From assembly GCA_012513395.1 (NCBI GenBank), contig JAAZCH010000144.1:1-20419 (forward strand): a stretch of DNA of 20,419 bases, in the 5' to 3' direction. The stretch is from Tissierellia bacterium (lineage in GTDB: Bacteria > Bacillota_A > Clostridia > Tissierellales > Peptoniphilaceae). The notes beneath the pieces are model-generated. The model was not told the DNA's origin. It saw nothing but the letters and a program-made list of their open reading frames with translations, and did no database searches. Within the stretch, counting starts at the first letter, position 1. Every line of letters starts with the position of its first letter. This document shows positions 14,544 through 20,419 of this stretch, one piece after another. Position numbers and translations under genes: made by a program.

Positions 14544-15830
14544 TTGAGTGGACATATTGCCATATTTGGCGACGACGATATTAATGTTGCGCCTCTTCTT
14601 CATTGGGGGTTGTATGCATTACAACACCGAGGAGAAGTAGGGAGCGGGCTAGCCGTATATAAAGATGGAAAGTTCACCGTCACTAGAGGTGAAGGTTTAG
14701 TTAGTGAAGTTTATGAAGAAGAGAAAATAAATTCTTTGGAAGGAAATCGAGGAGCAGCCCATGCGAAATACGCTTTCAAAGATGATCCCCACGGAATGGT
14801 ATTGCTTCCAGAAGTATTTGAGTATGAGGGGAAACCTAGAATGTTGTCCATTGACGGAAACTTTCTAGAAAAATCTATAAGCAGAAAAGATTTAATACCC
14901 ATGTTTAACGACGAGAAAAATCTTTCCAACTCCATTAATTATCTATATGGGGCTTATTCAATAATCTATATGGATGAAGATAAATTAACTGTGGTGAGAG
15001 ATCCTTGGGGAATTAAAAGTTTCTTCTTGGGAAAATACAACGACTCTTATGTGGTGGCATCAGAAACTTGTGCCATTGATGCTATAGGGGCGGAATATCT
15101 AAGAGATATCGCTCCAGGAGAGATTGTAACGATTAATAAATACGGATTGAATAGCAAATTCGTAGAAAGAAGAGATGAAAAATCTTGCATCTTCGAATTC
15201 GTATATCTTTCTAGGCAAGACAGTTACATCAACGGCAAGAGCATTTACGATGCTAGATATAATATGGGAAGACGCCTAGCAGAAGAGTCGCCGGTAAATG
15301 GCGACGTAGTGATAGGAGCACCTGACTCAGGTACTATTGCAGCCTTAGGATTCTCCCATGAATCAGGAATACAATATCGTGAAGGAATTTTAAAAAATAG
15401 ATATGTAGGCAGAACATTTATCTTACCTGACCAAAGAATGAGGGACAAAAGCGTAAAGATAAAACTAAATCCTTTGAAGAAAAACCTAAAGGGAAAAAGA
15501 GTAATTCTAGTAGACGACTCCATCGTTCGTGGAACCACGATTAAAAGTACTGTGGCTATGATAAAAGATGCAGGAGCGACAGAGGTTCACGTGCGTATAG
15601 CATGTCCTCCAGTCACTACTTCATGTGATTTATGTGTAGACACTCCCAGCGAAGATAAATTAATAGGGGCGAATCACACAGTTGAAGAAACGAGGGAAAT
15701 AATCGGTGCAGATAGTCTCGCATACCTAAGTTTAGATGGACTAGTTTATGCTTGTAGTGGAAATGGTTTTTGTAAAAATTGTTTTGATGGAAAATATCCA
15801 ATAGAGGTGGAAAATGGCGATAACGTATAA
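14544..15830 (+). CDS. purF: PurF-type amidophosphoribosyltransferase with degenerate glutaminase site
   Basis: Commits PRPP to phosphoribosylamine. 428 aa, shorter than B. subtilis or E. coli PurF (about 475-505). The PRTase half is intact: KNRYVGRTFI (284-293), KLNP and the PRPP loop VDDSIVRGTT (323-332). All four Fe-S ligands of the B. subtilis type are kept (C215 in CIFEFVY, C361, C410, C413). The N-terminal Ntn glutaminase fold is recognisable (LYALQHRG, EGLVSEV, RDPWGIKSF) but its site is changed: Cys1 is Ser (MSGHIAIFG), the Arg of HVRYST is Lys (K75, HAKYAF), NGN is DGN (104-106) and the SDTE motif is absent with the segment shortened. The only start is TTG 14544, since a stop lies three codons upstream. 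It probably uses ammonia. Confidence 0.9.
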   Translation: MSGHIAIFGDDDINVAPLLHWGLYALQHRGEVGSGLAVYKDGKFTVTRGEGLVSEVYEEEKINSLEGNRGAAHAKYAFKDDPHGMVLLPEVFEYEGKPRMLSIDGNFLEKSISRKDLIPMFNDEKNLSNSINYLYGAYSIIYMDEDKLTVVRDPWGIKSFFLGKYNDSYVVASETCAIDAIGAEYLRDIAPGEIVTINKYGLNSKFVERRDEKSCIFEFVYLSRQDSYINGKSIYDARYNMGRRLAEESPVNGDVVIGAPDSGTIAALGFSHESGIQYREGILKNRYVGRTFILPDQRMRDKSVKIKLNPLKKNLKGKRVILVDDSIVRGTTIKSTVAMIKDAGATEVHVRIACPPVTTSCDLCVDTPSEDKLIGANHTVEETREIIGADSLAYLSLDGLVYACSGNGFCKNCFDGKYPIEVENGDNV

Positions 15831-16839
15831 AGATGCTGGTGTAGACAAGGAAGCAGGCTACAAACAAGTAGGGCTTATAAAAGATGTGGTAAAATCCACT
15901 CATATCGATGGAGTAATGAGTGACATTGGCGGCTTTAGTGGAATGTTCGAGTTGGGAAAACTTAATTACAATAATCCAGTTTTAGTTTCAGGAACAGACG
16001 GTGTGGGATCTAAAGTGCAAATAGCCCAGACTATGGATGTGCATCATACCATTGGAGAAGATTGCGTGGCTATGTGTGTAAATGACATTTTGTGCCAAGG
16101 AGCTAAGCCTATATTCTTCCTAGATTACATTGCTACAGGAAAATTAGTTCCAGAAAAAATGGCTGCAGTGGTAGAAGGTGTAGCAGAAGGGTGTAAAAAG
16201 TCTGGCGCCGCACTCCTAGGTGGAGAGACGGCTGAGATGCCAGGGATCTATAAAGAAAACGACTATGACCTTGCAGGATTCGCAGTGGGAGTAGTGGAAA
16301 AGGATAATATCATTACCGGAAGCGACATTCAAGAAGGAGATGTCATCCTTGGACTACCTTCCAGCGGATTACATTCCAATGGCTATAGCCTAGTAAGAAA
16401 AATCGTATTTGATGTAAAAGGTATGGAACTTTCTGATTATGTGGAAGAGTTTGGAAGAACTTTGGGAGAAGAACTTTTAGAGCCTACAAAAATCTATGTA
16501 AAAGAAGTTTATCCACTAATTGAAAAATACGAGATTAAAGGCATAAGCCATATTACTGGTGGAGGGATTTACGAAAACCTACCTAGAGTACTTCCAGATG
16601 GAATGGGTGCGAAAATAGATATGACAGTTGCAAAAATCCCAAGCGTATTTAAAAAATTGCAAGAGTGGGGCAATATTGCCCAAAAAGAAATGTACGGAAC
16701 ATTTAATATGGGAGTGGGCATGATTTTAGTTACATCTTCACAAGTAGCTGACGAAATATTAAAACAATATGACGATGAAGGAAAAATTATTTACAATTTA
16801 GGAATAGTCCAAAAGGGAGAGCTATGGGCAGAGATTTAA
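15814..16839 (+). CDS. purM: Phosphoribosylformylglycinamidine cyclo-ligase (AIR synthetase)
   Basis: ATP-dependent ring closure of FGAM to AIR in the cytosol. 341 aa, normal length. Visible are ITYKDAGVD at the N-terminus, GTDGVGSK (60-67), CVNDILCQGAKPIFFLDY (88-105), GGETAEMPGIY (136-146), SSGLHSNGYSLVR and HITGGGIYENLPR. AGAGGTGG sits just before ATG 15814, inside the end of purF. The start overlaps purF by 17 nt and the 3' end overlaps purN by 16 nt, indicating translational coupling along the operon. Confidence 0.97.
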   Translation: MAITYKDAGVDKEAGYKQVGLIKDVVKSTHIDGVMSDIGGFSGMFELGKLNYNNPVLVSGTDGVGSKVQIAQTMDVHHTIGEDCVAMCVNDILCQGAKPIFFLDYIATGKLVPEKMAAVVEGVAEGCKKSGAALLGGETAEMPGIYKENDYDLAGFAVGVVEKDNIITGSDIQEGDVILGLPSSGLHSNGYSLVRKIVFDVKGMELSDYVEEFGRTLGEELLEPTKIYVKEVYPLIEKYEIKGISHITGGGIYENLPRVLPDGMGAKIDMTVAKIPSVFKKLQEWGNIAQKEMYGTFNMGVGMILVTSSQVADEILKQYDDEGKIIYNLGIVQKGELWAEI

Positions 16840-17450
16840 AAAACATTGCAGTTTTAATCTCAGGAGGAGGCACTAATCTCCAATCCATTATCGATGGGAC
16901 AGAATCAGGTGAGATTAACGGAAAGATCTCCGTAATAATTTCCAATCGAAAAGATGCTTATGGCTTAACTAGAGGAGAGAACCACGATATAAAATCTATA
17001 TATCTTCCAGGAGTTGGAATATCCCAAGAAGAATATGACGAAAAACTTTTAAAAATTTTAGAAGCTGAAGAAATTGATTTAATAGTTTTAGCAGGATTTT
17101 TAAAGATTTTAGGAAATAAATTCATACGAGCATATGAAAATAAAATAATTAATATTCATCCATCCCTCATACCTAGCTTTTGTGGAGATGGATTTTACGG
17201 ACTGAAAGTTCATGAAAAGGCTTTGGAATATGGAGTGAAAGTGTCCGGGGCTACGACTCATTTCGTAAATGAAGTAGCTGACGCAGGACCTATAATTATG
17301 CAGGCTTCTGTAGAAGTATTGGATGACGATACGCCAGAAGAATTACAAAATCGAATTTTAAAAATAGAGCATGGCATTTTGGTAGAAAGTGTTAAGCTTT
17401 TTTGTGATGATAAGTTAAAAGTAATTGGCAGAAAGGTATTCAAAAGGTGA
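16824..17450 (+). CDS. purN: Phosphoribosylglycinamide formyltransferase
   Basis: Transfers the formyl group of 10-formyl-THF to GAR. 208 aa with SGGGTNLQS (13-21), the catalytic N110-x-H112 in NIHPSLIPSF (110-119) and the catalytic Asp in VADAGPIIMQ (D153). The first glycine loop reads GGGTNLQ instead of the usual GxGSNLQ, a mild change. It overlaps purM by 16 nt and ends 3 nt before purH; AAAGGTGAG around its stop is the purH ribosome binding site. Confidence 0.96.
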   Translation: MGRDLKNIAVLISGGGTNLQSIIDGTESGEINGKISVIISNRKDAYGLTRGENHDIKSIYLPGVGISQEEYDEKLLKILEAEEIDLIVLAGFLKILGNKFIRAYENKIINIHPSLIPSFCGDGFYGLKVHEKALEYGVKVSGATTHFVNEVADAGPIIMQASVEVLDDDTPEELQNRILKIEHGILVESVKLFCDDKLKVIGRKVFKR

Positions 17451-17453
17451 GCA

Positions 17454-18983
17454 ATGAAAAAAAGAGCATTGATTTCTGTATTTGATAAAAATGGAATTTT
17501 GGAATTCGCAAGGAGTCTGGAGCGAATGGATTGGGAAATTATTTCCACAGGAGGAACTTATAAATATCTAAATGACAATGGAGTTAATGTAGTGGAAATA
17601 GAGGAAATCACTAGATTTCCAGAAATTTTAGACGGAAGAGTGAAAACCCTTAATCCATATATACATGGAGGTATTTTATACAAAAGAGATTCAAAAGAAC
17701 ATTGTGACACTATTAATGCACAAGGAATTGCTGGAATCGATATGGTGGTGAATAATCTCTATCCCTTTGAAGAAAAACTAAGAGAAGGTGCCCTTCACGC
17801 AGACATGGTGGAAAATATAGATATTGGCGGTCCCTCCATGATAAGAGCAGCTGCAAAAAACTATAAAGACGTATTGATTGTAACTGATCCACAAGACTAT
17901 GAAAGAATATCAGAAGAACTAGAAAATGGGGGAGCTTCTGAAAAGACAAAACTTGACCTAGCTAGAAAAGCTTTCGGATATACAGCTCATTACGATGCCT
18001 TGATAGCAAATTATTTCAATAAAATTATGGATAAAGACTATCCTGAATACTTGACTAAGACATATAAACTAGAGACGAAGTTACGCTATGGAGAAAATCC
18101 ACACCAAAGTGCATCCTTTTACAAGGATAGTTTTGAGGACTTAGGAATTACAGTAAGACAACTTCATGGTAAAGAGCTTTCCTATAACAATTTAAATGAC
18201 ATCTACGGCACAATAAAGGCTCTAAAAGAATTTGAAGAACCTACAGTGGTAGCAGTTAAGCATACAAATCCTTGTGGAATTGGCTCAGGTAAAAAAATTT
18301 ACGATGCGTATATGAAAGCATACGAGTGCGATACAGAATCCATCTTTGGAGGAATAGTAGCTTTGAATCGAGATGTGGATGGAGATGTGGCAGAGCATAT
18401 GGCTACATATTTTCTAGAGGTAGTAATCGCACCAGGATTTACAGAGTCCGCCATGGAAATACTTACTAAGAAGAAAAATATTCGATTGATAGAAATACCA
18501 GAGCTAAATGAATTTAAAATTAGCAAGATGAGCTATAAACAAGTTCTTCAAGGCATGATTTATCAAGAGACAGATAAAATTACAGGCAAAGAAAAAAATT
18601 TCGACTTCCAAGTTATGACCACAAGAGAACCTAGCGAATATGAAATTGAAGACTTAAAGTTCGCCTGGAAATGTGTAAAAAATGTGGCATCAAACGGCGT
18701 AGTCTTAGTAAAAAATAAGGGCACAATAGGAATAGGCCAAGGAGAAGTAAGAAGAAGCTGGGCAGTAGAAGGAGCCATCGAAAGAGCAGGAGACAATGCT
18801 TTCGATTCGGTTTTGGCATCAGATGCTTTCTTCTTTGAAGATACAGTAGAAGCTTTGAATAAAGCAGGAGTCAAAATAGTAATCAGCCCCGGCGGTTCAG
18901 TAAAAGACGATGAGGTAATAAAACTCTGCGAAGAGTATGGAATGACATTAATATTCACAGGTGTGAGACATTTCAGACATTAA
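17454..18983 (+). CDS. purH: Bifunctional AICAR transformylase / IMP cyclohydrolase
   Basis: Final two steps to IMP. 509 aa, full length. The IMP cyclohydrolase domain (about 1-195) has ISVFDKNG, STGGT (31-35), GRVKTLNPYIHGGIL (61-75), NLYPF and NIDIGGPSMIRAAAKN (121-136). The transformylase domain follows with RYGENPHQ (211-218), the catalytic KHTNPCG (269-275), GGIVALN, GQGEVRR and a C-terminal FTGVRHFRH. The usual TLHP of the first domain is TLNP here. Last gene of the operon before the terminator at 19046. purD, which often comes next in clostridia, is not here; purB, purL/Q/S and purK are also outside the window. Confidence 0.97.
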   Translation: MKKRALISVFDKNGILEFARSLERMDWEIISTGGTYKYLNDNGVNVVEIEEITRFPEILDGRVKTLNPYIHGGILYKRDSKEHCDTINAQGIAGIDMVVNNLYPFEEKLREGALHADMVENIDIGGPSMIRAAAKNYKDVLIVTDPQDYERISEELENGGASEKTKLDLARKAFGYTAHYDALIANYFNKIMDKDYPEYLTKTYKLETKLRYGENPHQSASFYKDSFEDLGITVRQLHGKELSYNNLNDIYGTIKALKEFEEPTVVAVKHTNPCGIGSGKKIYDAYMKAYECDTESIFGGIVALNRDVDGDVAEHMATYFLEVVIAPGFTESAMEILTKKKNIRLIEIPELNEFKISKMSYKQVLQGMIYQETDKITGKEKNFDFQVMTTREPSEYEIEDLKFAWKCVKNVASNGVVLVKNKGTIGIGQGEVRRSWAVEGAIERAGDNAFDSVLASDAFFFEDTVEALNKAGVKIVISPGGSVKDDEVIKLCEEYGMTLIFTGVRHFRH

Positions 18984-19045
18984 AATCAATTAATAATTTT
19001 AAATTAGTAATCTAGTAGAGATCTGTGGTATTTGTTTGATTTTAC

Positions 19046-19090
19046 AAAAATGGTGTTAGTGAATAAATCATCGACGCCATTTTTATTTAT
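19046..19090 (+). terminator. Intrinsic terminator of the purine operon
   Basis: An 11-bp outer stem (19046-19056 with 19074-19084, one T-G wobble) that can extend inward around an ATAAA loop, followed by a T-rich ATTTATTTC tract. It lies about 60 nt after purH; the 62 nt between hold no other feature I can see. Confidence 0.85.
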
Positions 19091-19137
19091 TTCTAATTCG
19101 AATAATATTAAGAATTTCTAACATATATCTTTTTTCC

Positions 19138-19166
19138 TTGATTGTTTTAGTGATAATTGATAAACT
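19138..19166 (+). promoter_or_regulatory. Promoter of the SLH-protein gene
   Basis: TTGATT (19138-19143), 17-nt spacer, TAAACT (19161-19166) preceded by TGA, in the context AATTGATAAACTATA, which resembles the two promoters at 784 and 13178. About 32 nt of leader follow before ATG 19205. Confidence 0.55.
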
Positions 19167-19204
19167 ATAGGAACAAGCATGGATAGAAATGAAGGAGACA
19201 ATAT

Positions 19205-20029
19205 ATGAGAAAAACGTTTTTGCCAATCCTTGCTCTTTCAATGTTGATGATTTTAATATCACCAAAGGATTTGAGTTTGGCAAGTAATATTGACGAGTCA
19301 AAAATTTCCAACAATTTATATAAACACCAAAGTTCACTTTTCGGTTACAGCGAAGAAACTAAAAAAACAGAATCATTACCTAAAACCCAAATTCACTACT
19401 CATATGTAAATGGGTATCCAGAAGGAGAGTTTAGACCAGATGCTGAAATAACTAGAGCGGAAATAGCTTCCATATTTGAAGGCCTGTTAGTAGGCCAGAC
19501 ATTTTATGACAAAAATGAAATTCACTTTCTCGATGTCAACGCAGAAGATTGGTACTATAGATCAGTTACCTTTATGACCAAACAAGGTTACATGAGCGGT
19601 TATCCAGAAGGATACTTCGAGCCTAATATGCCAATAACTAGAGCAGAATTAGTGACTGTCCTTAGAAGATATCAAAACGCTACAGGAGGCGAAGGCGGTA
19701 CAGTTCAATTTTCAGACATCAGTCCTGATCACTGGGCTTATAATGATTTATTAATGGCGTCTGAATTAGGATGGCTAAAAGGATATGCTGATAAACAATT
19801 CCGCCCAAATGCTAGCATCACTAGGGCCGAAGCGATAACTTTGATCAATCGAGTTTTAGGCAGAAAACCTGACTCAGATAGTATTGAAAAAAATAAAAGT
19901 CGACTTAAGAATTTTATAGATGAAAAAGATCACTGGGCGCATTTAGATATTTGCGAAGCTGCAAATACACACGAATATTATATCGACTCTGAGAACAATG
20001 AGATATGGACTAGAATTTTAAATTATTGA
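19205..20029 (+). CDS. Secreted S-layer-homology (SLH) domain protein
   Basis: 274 aa. A Sec signal peptide (residues 1-27: basic MRK, hydrophobic core, cleavage near LSLASN) is followed by a short spacer and SLH repeats. The first is around 68-95 and lacks its usual front half, the second is 107-155, the third 167-218 and a partial front half is 237-258. Each full unit has the GYPEG/GYADKxFxPN..ITRAE signature (TRAE at 83, 145, 206) and the later ones the DxxxxHWAYxD/W-type start. SLH domains bind pyruvylated secondary cell-wall polymer, so the product is probably cell-wall attached, yet no other functional domain is present. GAAGGAGA (19191-19198) precedes ATG 19205. Single-gene unit between two terminators. 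Confidence 0.93.
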   Translation: MRKTFLPILALSMLMILISPKDLSLASNIDESKISNNLYKHQSSLFGYSEETKKTESLPKTQIHYSYVNGYPEGEFRPDAEITRAEIASIFEGLLVGQTFYDKNEIHFLDVNAEDWYYRSVTFMTKQGYMSGYPEGYFEPNMPITRAELVTVLRRYQNATGGEGGTVQFSDISPDHWAYNDLLMASELGWLKGYADKQFRPNASITRAEAITLINRVLGRKPDSDSIEKNKSRLKNFIDEKDHWAHLDICEAANTHEYYIDSENNEIWTRILNY

Positions 20030-20037
20030 CATCAAAA

Positions 20038-20075
20038 AAGTCTTTGGCTAAACAAATTGCCAAAGACTTATTTTT
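20038..20075. terminator. Bidirectional intrinsic terminator
   Basis: A perfect 11-bp stem (20038-20048 with 20059-20069), 10-nt loop, followed by ATTTTT on the plus strand and by TTTTTTGAT on the minus strand. It closes the SLH gene and the convergent gene ending at 20074. Confidence 0.9.
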
Positions 20076-20419
20076 ATTCTTCTACTTCTTCAATTTTATT
20101 TTCTTCTTCAACTACTTCAGATTCGGCTTCAGCTTCAGCTATTTTTCCTGCTTCTTTAAGTTCTTCTTCCTTAGCTTCTTCTTTAAGAATAGTTTCTTTT
20201 CCATCACTTATAAATTCGCTCATAATATCTGGAGTCGTTCTGTTTAAAGTTTCTTGATAACCTTTAATGATAGCTACATTTTGTTTTGAAAGTTTTTCTA
20301 TTTCTTCGGTTACGTTAGGATGATTTCTTAAAACCAAAGTACTTCTTATACTATTTAATAGATAAAGTTTTTCAATATCATATTTGAAAAGAACATTTTC
20401 AATATCTGTAGTAATCTGT
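20074..20419 (-). CDS. Protein of unknown function with acidic Glu/Ala-rich C-terminus (5' end outside window)
   Basis: The minus-strand frame is open from its stop at 20074 to the right edge, so about 114 C-terminal residues are seen and the start lies outside. An internal TTG at 20337 is not taken as the start because coding-like sequence (DIEKLYLLNSIRST) continues upstream. The visible part is helical: LRNHPNVTEEIEKLSKQN, then KGYQETLNRTTPDIMSEFIS, then a low-complexity tail made mostly of E, A and K (for example KEEAKEEELKEAGKIAEAEA). I do not recognise the family. Plus-strand open frames over this stretch are artefacts of the repetitive codons. Confidence 0.75.
   Translation of the reverse strand, partial: QITTDIENVLFKYDIEKLYLLNSIRSTLVLRNHPNVTEEIEKLSKQNVAIIKGYQETLNRTTPDIMSEFISDGKETILKEEAKEEELKEAGKIAEAEAESEVVEEENKIEEVEE

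Noticed and set aside
15616..18958. Several long minus-strand open frames opposite purF, purN and purH
   Set aside because: They are antisense to strongly conserved genes, lack ribosome binding sites and show no recognisable protein features.
20026..20257. Plus-strand open frames rich in Phe or Ser
   Set aside because: They are the complements of Glu/Ala codon runs in the minus-strand acidic-tail gene and have no ribosome binding site.

Overview
The window is AT-rich, densely coding and chromosomal in character. Strong AGGAGG-type ribosome binding sites, several TTG starts, an S-layer-homology protein, a class 1B (NAD-linked) dihydroorotate dehydrogenase and a ykkC-type PRPP riboswitch point to an anaerobic Firmicute. 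A Clostridia or Tissierellia/Peptoniphilaceae-like host is my best guess; the genus is not determined. I see no tRNA, rRNA, CRISPR array, transposase or phage gene.

Layout. (1) 2-658 is the 3' part of a first pyrD, closed by a terminator. (2) 784-7846 is a seven-gene operon with its own promoter: M20-family N-carbamoyl-amino-acid hydrolase, PucR regulator, dihydroorotase, DUF3311-like small membrane protein, sodium:solute symporter, PyrK and a second PyrD. It ends at a bidirectional terminator. (3) 7927-9491 holds two minus-strand acetyltransferases, a hexapeptide sugar O-acetyltransferase and a GNAT protein. A 7-nt tandem repeat lies beside the stop codon of pyrD and another beside that of the GNAT gene. 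(4) 9576-13082 is a tight plus-strand operon of a B12-binding-domain radical SAM protein, an unrecognised membrane protein and a TPR protein. (5) 13178-18983 is a purine operon, purC-E-F-M-N-H, behind a PRPP riboswitch with an overlapping terminator hairpin. (6) 19138-20029 is a secreted SLH protein. (7) 20074 to the window end is a minus-strand partial gene with a very acidic tail.

Two points deserve attention. First, operon (2) contains the three enzyme activities described for orotate breakdown in Clostridium (Zymobacterium) oroticum: orotate to dihydroorotate (PyrD/PyrK), to N-carbamoyl-aspartate (dihydroorotase), to aspartate + CO2 + NH3 (carbamoylase). It adds a transporter and a PucR regulator, and contains none of pyrB, pyrE, pyrF or carAB. 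It is therefore a candidate orotate (or dihydroorotate/ureidosuccinate) uptake and catabolic operon, set beside what may be a separate biosynthetic pyrD. Second, the only PurF in the purine operon appears to have lost its glutaminase site: the N-terminal nucleophile Cys is Ser, the glutamine-binding Arg is Lys, Asn of NGN is Asp and the SDTE segment is missing. Its PRPP-binding domain and Fe-S cysteines are kept. This suggests a PRPP amidotransferase that uses free ammonia or ammonia from a partner.
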